Shown here: positions 13,030-23,829 of the stretch, piece after piece | Layout of the letters: each line of letters starts with the position of its first letter | How positions within the stretch are numbered: the stretch's first letter is position 1 | Source: Acanthosepion pharaonis | Taxonomy: Eukaryota > Mollusca > Cephalopoda > Sepiida > Sepiidae | Assembly: GCA_903632075.3 (NCBI GenBank) | Contig: CAHIKZ030004545.1 | Location: forward strand, 3,634,501-3,698,500 | Direction: 5' to 3' | Length of the DNA: 64,000 nucleotides | Notes under the pieces: model-generated | Told to the model about the DNA's origin: nothing | The model's database searches: none | Seen by the model: only the letters and a program-made list of their open reading frames with translations | Program-made: the position numbers and the translations under genes

Positions 13030-14575
13030 TGATAAGATAAAGAACAAATAGAAAATGTTTATCAGTCTATCATGTTTCACGTTTATAAAAAGTTTCATCA
13101 GCTAATAAGATATAGAAAAAAAAACGTAGAAAGAAATTCTGGTATCTTTACTTTTGTACTGTTTGATTTTCATTGGTTAATCATGTTTCACATGCATTCG
13201 ACTTTTTAAATGAATGTTAGTATAATTTGTGGCATTCTGAATTCAAAAAGAGATGACACATTGATCCAAAGTTTCAAGAAATTAACAGATTTCAAGACTA
13301 CCTGAAAAACCATAAATCTTGCTTTATGTATGTAAGTATATAATAATTCTAGTTTGTCTATGTGGGATTTAGATGATAATATATATTCGTAAGTGTATGT
13401 GTCTAGTAGACATTATGTTTGCTGGTTTTTCACATGTTGATTTGGGAACATTTTTACGTACATACCATTTGTTTTAGATAAACGTATATTCGATTCTTTT
13501 ACAATGGATTCAATAAAGGTTGGTAATGCACTAATGTTTTTAAAGTGAATTTATTGTTATTAGTAAGCTATTAGTACTTTCTTTGTTAAGAATCATGTTC
13601 TTTTTTTAATTAGGGTAGCATTAGTAAAATCAAAGTTATGGTCAGTTTTTTTTCCTGTGTATTACAAGAGAGTTTGATTGGTTGTCTAAAAGTAAATATT
13701 TTACTAAATTTGTAAATAAATTAGTTATCCCAAGTGCTAAGATTTTTACCACCACATCCAAGACAATCCAGGATAAAATTAGGAAGAAAAATAAATCCAG
13801 AACCAATTCACCAATTCAAATGCTGGTACTTATCAAATAAATTGTTTACATTGTAGAAGAATTATGTTGGAGAAACATAACAAGATCAAGAAGTGTGTAT
13901 TGCCGAAAATAAGAGAGATCTACATTTAGACAACCATTCAAACACTTGTAAAACACAGGAACAGGAACAAAACTGGCTATAACTTTGATTTTGCTAATAC
14001 CACCCAATTTAAAAAAAAAAGAACAATTCTTTATGAAAAAAGTATTTCAAGTGTCTACTAATAACAATATTACCAATTATAAATACACATCAAAAACATA
14101 TTACATCACCAACCTTTATTGAATCTACTCTTAAAGAATCTAATGTATGTTTATCTAAAACAAATGGTATGTACATAAATACATTCCCAAATCGACATGT
14201 GCAAAATCAACAAACAATGTCTACTGGACACACACAGACACACACACTTACGAATATACATTATCATCTGAATCCCAAATTAGAACTAGAATTATTATAC
14301 ACTTACATACATATAGGTAGGCGATTTTTTTTAAGCTTTGGAAGGACACTTCATATGTCCTTGAATTTGAAATGCCACAAATCTTTTACTTCAATTATAC
14401 TAACATTGGTTTCAAAAGTTGAATACACATGAAACATGATTAACCAATGCAAATCGACAAACACAAAAGTAAAAATACCAGAATTTCTTCTTTTTCTCCA
14501 TCCTCTGATGAAGCTGGAATAAAAATGAAACATATTAGATTGATAAACGTTTCCTATTTGTTCTTTATTGTAATC
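13030..14575. mobile_element. Penelope-like element arranged as a 1.5-kb palindrome with a GIY-YIG relic
   Basis: The left arm (about 13030-13700) and right arm (about 13908-14575) are imperfect inverted copies over roughly 670 bases. Matching landmarks include CAATAAAGGTTGGT at 13511-13524 against its complement near 14105-14118, and TACATACCATTTGTTTTAGA on the left against its complement near 14152-14172. The central plus-strand region encodes, across a frameshift, GTYQINCLHCRR then NYVGET, the GIY-YIG nuclease signature of Penelope-like retroelements, followed by a KRDLHLDNHSNTC block. Stops show it is dead. Inverted terminal repeats are known for Penelope-like elements. Confidence 0.65.
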
Positions 14576-17500
14576 ATTCCAATCCATATTTGATCCCAAC
14601 ACATCATATACTTATAGATAATTTTAACACCTTGAAAACTGCTCTCTTTTAATCATCTGACAGAATCCTTTTTTGCCTTCCATCAGAAGGACTGATGCTA
14701 AACTCTAGGTCAGTGACTCATTGTGCTTTTTTGGGCTAATATTTTCCATTGTCCTGAAATGGAAAGATTAGAGTGAATCAATTGCTAGGTCTGCTGCTAG
14801 GAAAGTTGGTTCATTATGTTGTGCTACACAATTTTTCTCACTAGGATCTATCTTACATATTTATAAGTCTACTATGCATTAAATATTACTGCCACATTTG
14901 ATCTGGTACTTCTGATGTTTGAGAGATCCTAGATAAAATACAAAGAATCTGAAATGTTATTGGTCCTAACCTGGCATTTTGATGATGTAATATAGTTTCT
15001 CCTCTGCCTTTTTTAGAAATATTTTCACAGTAATTTTCCCGATGAGCTTTCCTCTTTGGTAACCATAACCTTTATGAATTTAAGTGCAATACTAGATTGG
15101 TGGCAGGGTCTCATCATTTTCGAATTGAAATGATGAGATGTAACCGTAAGTTCTATGCTAACAGTTTGAGCTCTCACACTTCTCGCTTCATCCAGCTTCT
15201 TGCTTTCCAGTCAACTTTGATCTTCAAAATTTTAAATGCAATGTCAATCCTTATCTTCTGTCTTCTTAACTCCTGTTCTTTTATATTTCTCTCTTCTTAA
15301 TGTTTTTTCTCATATTCTCTCACACTCAGCAACCCTTTGTATCTTAGTGGCTTTATTGCTTTGCTTCAAGTAAAAATTAGAAAAAAATAATGTTAGGATG
15401 TGCTTTAATGATAAACCTTTATGAAAATATTCTTATAGATAATACAATAAATATAACAATTCTTTTTGAAAGAAGTTTGTGACTTAATTGTAAAATTCTT
15501 GAAATGAAAGCATTAAAAATATTTTAAATTGACTTAATTGATTTAAAATAACTGAAAGTTTCAGATTCATAGCATATTTTTCATAAAATTCTGGTGTCCA
15601 GGGACTGATAAATTAACTTTTTTCCTTATAAATTAATACAAGTTTTCTAAAACATATGTCCAAACTAAAAAAAAATTCTACAACCTGTACAGAAAAATAA
15701 GTTTGCAGCATATTAAACTACAATAAAATATGAAATATCTGCAGTCACAATAATTATGAAAAACTATCGAGCTATGGAAAAAAAAAATGAAAACAAGGAG
15801 TGATTAAGCGTTTTGATACTGGCAGAAATTGGCTTTTGAAATATTTATTTCATACATTCTTTATTGTTTGAATAGACTGACCAAATCTAAAAACCAGAAA
15901 GGAAATCAGCTTTTGTTTTTTGCATTTCCAGCAAGCATATTGAAAGCCTGTCTGCAAGCAGCAATCAATAATGTGAATGGACTGGTCATAACTGAACTTG
16001 GAATATTGAAAAATACCCAAGATAACAATGCACATTTAATTATGTTAGCAGAACAGTTGGTTAGAAGCAAACTCATTTGCAACAGAAATCAAATAAAAGT
16101 CACAGGAGCAGCAAAGTGTAATATTTAGCTAGTGAAATCTATAATATTTTGACAAGGCCTTATTCAATTCTATTCACCAATCAATGACATATTACCATTA
16201 AAAAGTAAGAAATATTTTTTATTTCTAAATGAACTGCCCAGACACTTGGAAAGAAGACAGGGAAAATAAACTGATAAAGAAAATGAGGTTTATTTTCATA
16301 TCATACTATAAAATTTAAGTTTGTATGTATATGTGGGTCCCTACCCAAGGGACCCAAGGAGAAAGATAAAGAGTGAACAAAACAGATAACATAGAAAGAG
16401 GAGATTCTTTTATATAATTATGAAAGAAGGTGCCATAAAGTTAAATGTACTGGCCCACTTCCAAAATTTTTTTTCTTGGTTAGGCTAAGAATTTTTTAGC
16501 ACTCTGTAAGTACTAAAAAATTTGTGTGTATACCAAATTCTCTGAGGAAGAGGAAAAATTAGATTGACAAGTGGTGTCTGGATGACCGTGAAGAAGATAA
16601 CTGTAGATGTGGAATAAACTAATAATGATGATGTATTTTCATATTACACATGCTGAAAATATCTCTTAACTGTGTAAAGTTATTTAAAAACCAAATTTGC
16701 ATTCTATTTTTAATTAGATTATTCTTGTCCAAAATAAGTATAGAATAAAATGTGCACAAATAAACAATTTTTTTAAAGTTGTTCCTTTTTTAAATTGAAG
16801 TAAAGGATTTAAAATACACTTTACTTAGCCCCTAACTTTTGCAGTGGAATAACTTCTCAAAATTAACAACAATGAACGGAAAAGGCTTACTGATTAGCTC
16901 ATTTTAAGAAAACAAAAACGAAATCTTATTGCAAAAAATGTTTGCATTAAATGCAAATTACACTAAAATTAAAAAACAAATCTTTAAAAAATTCTATAAA
17001 AGCAAAGAAATTCAACAAATACTTTTTCCATTAATGATGGGGTTAAAGTAATATTTATTGGTACTCATTGTCTGAAAATTAAGGACAAACACAACAAATC
17101 AAAAGATATTTTGAGTTATTAAAAAAATAAATTTTTAAAAAGACGACATACATTTCTAACACTTCCTGCAGCCTAAGATACAAGAAATCCATTTTTCAAG
17201 TAAATACCTAATAGCATCATCTATAAAAATAGTTACTTTAAGCAATTGCTGGGTTAAATGCTATTAAAATTAAAATACACAGAGAACAGCTATATTCATC
17301 AATAAAAATAAAACTGTATAGAAATAATATACAAACTATACAATGTGAATTTAATATCCTAAGTTGACTAAATCATATTTTTAAAATGTAATGCAAATAA
17401 AAGTCTCAACAAATATTCAAAACATCAACGGTGGAAGGAGATGGAAAATAATAAGCAAACTATAAATGTTACAAATAAGGTGGTGAAAACATTTGATTCT

Positions 17501-17579
17501 TTGTCAAAAATTATTATTTTACATCAAAGTAAGTTAACTGAAAGCACAGATGAAATTTTTAAAAAGAAGTTTTTCTTAC
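14576..17579. other. Intron sequence without a recognisable gene
   Basis: Bases 14640-15360 are less AT-rich and look like an old unassigned repeat. Bases 15360-17579 are AT-rich with short poly-A runs. An open frame at 15829-16128 (99 codons, plus strand) has no recognisable domain and ends in AT-rich sequence. It was not accepted as a gene. Confidence 0.55.
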
Positions 17580-17656
17580 CTGTCAAGGAGGCCACTTCAG
17601 GGTTCTCCTCCTGACCAGTACTTTCCCCCTCCCTCATTTTGTCCAGTAAGTTACCA
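17580..17656 (-). CDS. Second coding exon (77 bases) of the same split gene
   Basis: On the minus strand a pyrimidine-rich tract and TTGCAG precede the exon, and GTAAGA follows it. The 77 bases are GC-rich against AT-rich flanks. Joined to the AG left by exon 1 they encode residues 4-29 plus one base: S-G-N-L-L-D-K-M-R-E-G-E, then a Thr/Gly/Gln/Glu-rich stretch and NPEVASLT. The peptide is acidic and hydrophilic, without signal peptide or membrane segment, so a disordered N-terminus of a cytosolic or nuclear protein is the natural reading. Intron 1 upstream is about 38.8 kb. The reading frame would break if either splice border moved by one base, which supports the model. Confidence 0.82.
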
Positions 17657-18514
17657 CTGCAATAGAAAGAACAAAACAATATTTAAATGCAATGACAAGG
17701 TCACGAGAAGTCTCTAAAGAAGCAGAAACAGACAGTCCAGAAATACATCAATTAATCAAACAGCTGATGCAAAATAACATTTGTAAAAAAAAAAAATAAA
17801 AAATAAAAAAATTGCCTTATATGGTATAAAATGCTAATGATAAAGAACTGTAAATTAAAATATTAGAGATTATTTCAGGAATATATACTGATTCATATGC
17901 TTAAAATTCAATTTAAAATAACATATAAATTACAATAAAAACAGCAATCAAAATATTATCAGCAAAGTATATTTTATACATACCATATAAACACGATCAT
18001 GCATCAATATCAAATCTTATTCAAAATGATTTTAAAACATTTTCCCAATATTAAAAAAAGACCATGTAATAAATCTTGTTCATATAGATCTAGTTGAAGG
18101 GGGGGGGGGTATATTCTCAACCGAGAACAAAATTTAGAGACCAAAAAGAAAAATAAACTTAATATTATGAGAATAAATTATAATAATTTGCGTTATGACA
18201 TGGATTTCTGCAAATAAAGACAGAAGAAGAATAACTGTTAAAATGTAGCTTCATAAATCTAAAAGCCAAAACTGAAATGAGCTGCTAAAATAGAAATGTT
18301 TACAAATAGCAATGAAGAAAAATCAATGATAGCAATATGCCGAGGGCAAATGGACATTTCATCAGCATGGACATGATTAAAAATAAAGTAATAATTATAT
18401 TAAGTATATTTTGCTTGGAAAAGCATGAAATGCAGGGAAAATATTCATTAACTTTATTAATCAGTAGGCACACATTCACCATTTCTGCATGTGTATACAT
18501 ATTTAATTGTATTG

Positions 18515-18519
<5 letters not shown>

Positions 18520-18557
<38 letters not shown>

Positions 18558-18572
18558 TACACAGACACACAG
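18520..18572. repeat. AT then AC microsatellite
   Basis: A run of AT units passes into CA-rich repeats. A 9-base G run lies nearby at 18099-18108. Confidence 0.95.
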
Positions 18573-18639
18573 GTTATATCAGGTAACTGAGAACAAAATA
18601 AAGAAAAACAAAGATATTCAATCGAAAAAAAAAATTATA

Positions 18640-19330
18640 TTGGGGATGGTAGGGGGGAGGGGGCTATTCAATCAAACCCACAACAGTGATATTGGAAACA
18701 ACTGCATATCTACATCTGGTGGATCTTTCTCATGTTGGTCATCACATCCACAATGGTAGCCTTCAATGAGTCCTTAAGATTGTGGGGCCATTGGTTTTTC
18801 TCTCTAAGATGCCCTAGACATAGTAGCTCAGAAGAAATCTTGGAGACCACATGCTGAATGGAGATGATTGCAAAGATTCTCTGCCAGAAACTCTTGGGCT
18901 ATGCAGGAAGGAGAAGAGACCTACGGGAATAGCCATCCCCTCAATCAAGGACTTGATCACTATGTCCAGCATCTCAATGGAGGTCGTAGCATTGATCCTG
19001 AAGCCCTACATGGATGAGGTGGGAATATGGCATGATATAGCCTTTGTTGCAAGCAATACACAGGGATATCTAAAACAAGATGAAATTTGGGTGTATCACC
19101 ACAGGCATGGATGTCAAGTAAAGCCACCTATCCTTCCTATTCACCAGGGACAATTTCAAGCTGGCGTGGTTGGTAGCCTATACCTTTTCATTTTCTATTT
19201 TAGATTGGAAGCTGCCTTGTTAATGTTTTCTATACATGCAAATGTTAAAATTTGGCACATGCCACATAACATTAGGTTGTCTTCTTCCATTTTATAAGAG
19301 GTGTTCTCAAATACCTGACATATCCTTTAT
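18640..19330. repeat. Unassigned GC-richer, formerly coding-like segment
   Basis: This stretch is clearly richer in G and C than its flanks. It carries an open plus-strand frame at 18851-19297 (148 codons), and on the minus strand a short coding-like block reading NLKDSLKATIVDVMTNM near 18707-18777. Neither strand gave a family I recognise. The composition and abrupt edges suggest an old transposon or retroposed sequence, not a host exon. Confidence 0.4.
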
Positions 19331-19559
19331 GTAAGTTTCATTAAAAATGATGGACAAGGCACATCTTTTGATTTTTTTTTAAAATTTTTCTTGTCTTTTG
19401 AAGTTTTCTTTTTTGAGGACCAAGTGTGTAGAGAACTTGTCTAGACTTGTTTTTTCTGGTTTTAACCATTTCCATAAGGGGGTAATTTTTTGTGTGTTTT
19501 ATGAGAAGCATTTTTGTAGCAGTAACTGTCACTGTTTCTAAATCTAAATGAAGCAGCCA

Positions 19560-20030
19560 CTTGCATCCAAGGATGCTTGTCTACCAGGACATCTAGCTAA
19601 TCTCTATTGCAGACGCCTGCTCAGGCACATTTGTGTTTATTTAACACCCAGAGCCTATCTGTGGTTTATACTTGCAACTAATGCTGAGTGGACCTTAGTT
19701 ACAGTTTCTGGGAGAGCGCACATTATCTAGCGTGATCAACAGTCTGAACAAGTCCAGCACACTCAAACCCTCAGTCATAATGACTTGTGACTTTGTGCTA
19801 GCACACTATCAATGACTCCCAAAGGTTCTATCTACCCAACTGCACTCATAAGACTTGGATGAACCTGTGGCATGGTTTTCAGGCACTTTCCAAAAGGTGC
19901 AGCACACTGGGATCGGCTCCTCCAGATTGATAAGGTCAAGAAGTCACCTTCCTGACAAATTGACCATACTAAGATTCAAATCCGGGTCTCATGGTCAGAA
20001 AGCAAACATTTTAACCACTCAGCCTAACTG
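19560..20030 (-). repeat. tRNA-derived SINE (third family)
   Basis: The minus strand starts TTAGGCTGAGTGGTTAAAA (A box region, 20010-20028), then carries CCGGATTTGAATCTT (B box region, 19973-19985) and a GC-richer body. The spacing of the two boxes fits a tRNA-derived RNA polymerase III promoter. The body does not match families A or B. Confidence 0.6.
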
Positions 20031-20169
20031 TTTGCACAAATTAAAATTGGTATTAAGCAACTGATGTTAGTAAAATTTTCATGATTTACTTCTATTTATA
20101 TGAGCAATATATCAGGTGAGTTTCTGCTTATAATAACAATCTCTATTTTATTTTATTTTTAATTTGTTT

Positions 20170-21560
20170 AGGAGAGTCTCGGGGCTTTAATCGGCAAACA
20201 AACCAAGTCCAGCATAATTTTTTTTTATTATTCATAAATAAATCCAAAATATAGAGTTGATTAATACAACATTGCAAACTGAATAAACCTTAACATGGGT
20301 AATAGTTAGTAAGGGTAATCTGGTTGTAATGAGTGCAATTCTCACTAGGTGCAACACACAAAATTCAATATTAAATAGTCCAACATAGCTCTCCACACAC
20401 ACAGTGAACAAACTTTCCTAGTAGCAGACATAGCAATTGATTCAATATAATCTTTCCACTTCATGTCAGTGGAAAATGTTAGCCCAAGAAGGCGCAATAA
20501 GTCACCCTTCTGGAAGTAAGCATCAGCCATGCTGATAGAAAACAAAAAAAATGTTCTGTCAAATGATTAAGAGAGCAGTTTCACTTTGGAGGCATTAAAA
20601 TTAACAAGCTATTCCTTTAACAATTTGATAAAGATTAAATCAGTTCAAGAATTTGTCCAGAATGCCATAACCGTTCAACTTGTACAGAAGACAACCAGTA
20701 TGCCAAACCTGGTCAAGTGCCATCATGATATCCAAAGTAACAGTCAGAGCTTCACCATTCTTATCTAAAGTTTGATAGACACTTTAAACAATAATTATTA
20801 ATACATCAGCAGTTGACCTAGAGAAGTGAAAGCCATATTGCCTGAAAGATATGCCTGCAAGGTGATATACTTAACCAATTCAAAGTTGATTAGAGCCTCT
20901 AGTACAGTGGTTCTCAACCGGGGTCTACATGGACCCTAGAGGTCCATGTAATATTTCCGGGGGTCCACAGGCAAAACTCAATTGTTGTGTTAATTAAAAA
21001 TAGTAATAATAATTATTATTATAATTATAGTAGAATATTTTATTTGTATTAAATTAGTTTTCATTTAAAAATAAAGCTTAATCGTATACTATTTCTTTGA
21101 TAATTAAAACCTTAAAATTTATATTAGTGAAGAATAGAAAATTGTTCTTATGTCCAATAGCTATGAAGGGGTCCACCAAGATAAAAAGAAGGGGAAAGGG
21201 GTCCATGGGTAAAAAAAGGTTGAGATCCACTGCTCTAGTACAATGCCAAAAAAGAGGTAGAAATCTGATAGGTAAAAATGATCAAATGGTTTGCAAGATT
21301 TCTTAATATACGGACCAGTTCAGGATATCATACATATCATTGAGCATATCACTCAATAGAGTCTCAATTCTAGGTGGAAAGTCAGACAAAGATACTCCAG
21401 ATGAGTCAAGAGTAGAATTTGAAGAGAATTTATGAGCAAAACATTGTACTTTATTCATAGATGTTAACACCTCAAATTAAGTAAAGAGAGGAGGGATAGG
21501 AGATTTAACCTTATTTAACAGACTATTACAGATCAGCCAGTGGACATGAGAATCAAACGT
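20170..21560 (-). pseudogene. Jockey-like LINE reverse transcriptase relic
   Basis: Minus-strand translation gives, in order, DFPPRIETLLSD (about 21390-21360), then past an insertion the RT palm block FSRSTADVL (about 20800) and LDIMMALDQVW (about 20730, catalytic motif A). NFNASKVKLLS (about 20610-20580) and LLRLLGLTFSTDMKWKDYIE (about 20500-20440) follow, belonging to the thumb region. The segment between LLKE and LVNFNAS is missing. In relatives this holds RT motifs B and C with the YADD box, so an internal deletion has removed the catalytic loop. Stops occur throughout. Confidence 0.8.
20905..21232. mobile_element. hAT-family MITE inserted in the LINE
   Basis: The ends are CAGTGGTTCTCAACC and GGTTGAGATCCACTG, inverted repeats matching at 14 of 15 bases. 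The flanks are perfect 8-base target duplications, CTCTAGTA, at 20897-20904 and 21233-21240. Eight-base duplications and a CAGTGGTTCTCAA end are hallmarks of Charlie-like hAT elements. There is no transposase, so it depends on a partner elsewhere. Confidence 0.92.
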
Positions 21561-23000
21561 TTCAGGCTACATGTTAACAATTATTATGAGCAGGCACTAA
21601 GAGGTCATAAGAGTTCTTGTAATTTTCTTTCTATGTCTGCTATCAACACTGTGCCATCTGCATATCTTATATTGTTAAGATTGTGGCTGCCAATAATGAA
21701 TTTTGGGAGAATTTCTAATTCTGTCAGAATCGTCTCACTGTAGAGGTTCAAAGAGTCCAGTGTAAAGACCTATCCTTACCTTACACTCTTTTCTATTTTT
21801 GTATACTTACAGAATTCATTTTCACTCCATATACAGGTGGTTTGTTGCCAGTATATATTCTGGATTATTCTAATATCCTACCCAAATGTCAACGTTACCT
21901 AGCAGTTCCAACAGTTCTTTGTGTCATATCTTATCAAACATTTTTGCATAATTATATTTATTTACAATATGATAGACAACTCTCAAGTTGCATAATAAAA
22001 TCTTACACCATTAAGTTATTAAGCAATATTTCTAATAAAAACAGATATTTTAAAGTGAAATTTAATAGTATATTTATAAGTATATGCTGAAAAGTAACAT
22101 CAGTTGGTTAATACTAACTTTACTATGAAAAAAATTCACTACCAGAATAAAATCTGACTGTGTGTGTATAGTTTGATTATTTTTTCTTTTCACTCAAATC
22201 TAATTATAATTTTTTTATTCACTATACAGAAAATAAAGATTTCAAATATATATGATAAATTAGTATTAAAAAAAATGCAGGATTCAAATTCAAAAAGTAT
22301 TATCAATTTTTAAAGCTTTTCACCAAATCAGAAAAGATCGAGTTTGACTTCTGCTCCAGTAACCAAGAGACAGAATTTTTCTTAGCCATTCTTGTGTTTG
22401 CAAATACATTCTGCAGTCTTTTCTCAAGTAGAACCCAAACATTTATCAAATAAAAGATTTTTCCTTTTGACAAAGGAAGAAAGCTTTCCATATAAAAGAA
22501 AAATTTGATATAAATTTTACATTTTAATTACAAACTATTTTAGTAAAAGAAAATGATTTTACACATTTGCTAACCCACTGAGGAATTTTAGTCACTGTAA
22601 TATATAAGCTACACCAATCCCAAAATCTTTATATTAATAGCAGAACACTAATCTTCTTGGGTACTGATAACTGAACAATTTGGGGAAAATAACATGTTGA
22701 GCAGTTAGATAAACTGTTAGTAAAGCCTTTATTTTGTTTTGTTTTTTTGTTTTGTTTTTTTTTTTACATTTAGCTCATCTCAACAGATATAGAAAAACTA
22801 AACTTTCCATAAATTTACCATTGACATTTTCATAATTATGAATGCATCTTCTGAATATTTTAAATTCATCCAGAAGCGAATGAAAACAACTCTTTATTTT
22901 CCAGGATTTCCAAGAATTGTACATACTGCCTGATATAGCATTTAAATATTCTACAAAGGCCAATCAGATTATGTTATTTATTCCCTACCCTATCCTATTA
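21561..23000. other. Intron sequence without a recognisable gene
   Basis: This is AT-rich sequence with a few open frames under 85 codons. A slightly less AT-rich part at 21580-21800 may be remaining LINE sequence but could not be assigned. Confidence 0.5.
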
Positions 23001-23002
23001 TA

Positions 23003-23827
23003 TAGGGTGTGATGGATAAATTATGCAAAAATGAAAATAATACTGACATCTCATTTTAACAGATATATTTACCAAAATTACACAAAAATATATTGCAATA
23101 CTAAAAGATTAAATTTATTCAATAAAATCACCATTGGCTTCAACCATGGCCTCCAGACAACTTTGGAATCTCCTGCAACTCTTCTGGGCAGCTGGCAAAT
23201 GCTGCTATAATCTTTGCCTTCAGTTGATCTTTGGTGTTACAAGGAGTCTTGTTGGTCTCTCATTCAACTGCACCCCACACATAATCAAGTGGGTTGCAGT
23301 CTGGGGAGTTAGGTGGCTAGATGTAAGGGATGATGCGGTTGCAAAAATTGTCTGACAGTCATGAGGGGACTCTCCTGCTTGTGTAGCATAGTACAGAGTC
23401 CTGTTGCTAGACATAGGGTCTTCCAGAAGCCACCCTCTTGACCCAGGGCAGCACTACTACTTCAAGGCACTTGATGTAGACCTCCATGTTGAGTCTGAGG
23501 CCCTGTGGGAAGATGACTGGAGGTATAACATCGCCATCACTAGTGATCACTCCAAACACCAGGATGTTGCTATCATCCATCTCTTTCCAAATCCTCTGCA
23601 CTGTCTTCAGATTGATATCCACTCTTAAATGTTCGTATTGGAGCTTCTGGCACAAATGCCAAGCAGTACATCATGCTGTTTCCAAATTTCTGGTAGAGTG
23701 AATTGTGTTATGGAGCTCTCTTTTTCACACAGACAGTGACCAACTGACCCTACTATACTGTGCAGTCGACATAAAAACAAACATAATTAAAAATATAAAA
23801 TGGCGACAATTTACCTATTGCACCCTG
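23003..23827 (-). mobile_element. Mariner-like element, internally deleted and dead
   Basis: The ends TAGGGTGTGATGGATAAATT and AATTTACCTATTGCACCCTG are inverted repeats of about 20-25 bases with a TA duplication at 23001-23002 and 23828-23829. On the minus strand the transposase C-terminal half is visible: FGVITSDGDVIPP and PWVKR (23655-23407), QQDS with the second catalytic Asp near 23400 (preceded by a stop), then after a frameshift SPDCNPLDYVWGAVE near 23300-23260 with the third. The spacing is close to a DD37D-type mariner relative but is blurred by the shift. At 825 bp it is shorter than a full element, so the N-terminal DNA-binding part is lost. Confidence 0.85.
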
Positions 23828-23829
23828 TA

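Larger units (their letters stand above)
6618..17579 (-). other. Intron 2 of the split gene (about 11.0 kb)
   Basis: This interval is bounded by GTAAGA (donor, at 17574-17579) and TTTTTAG (acceptor, at 6618) on the minus strand. It holds the SINE at 7591, the 5S/tRNA SINE, the gypsy-type relic and the Penelope-like palindrome. Confidence 0.7.

Noticed and set aside
15829..16128. 99-codon open frame, plus strand
   Set aside because: No recognisable domain; codon content matches the AT-rich background.
18337..18759. 140-codon open frame across an AT/AC microsatellite
   Set aside because: The middle translates the microsatellite as Tyr-Ile repeats, so the length is an artefact.
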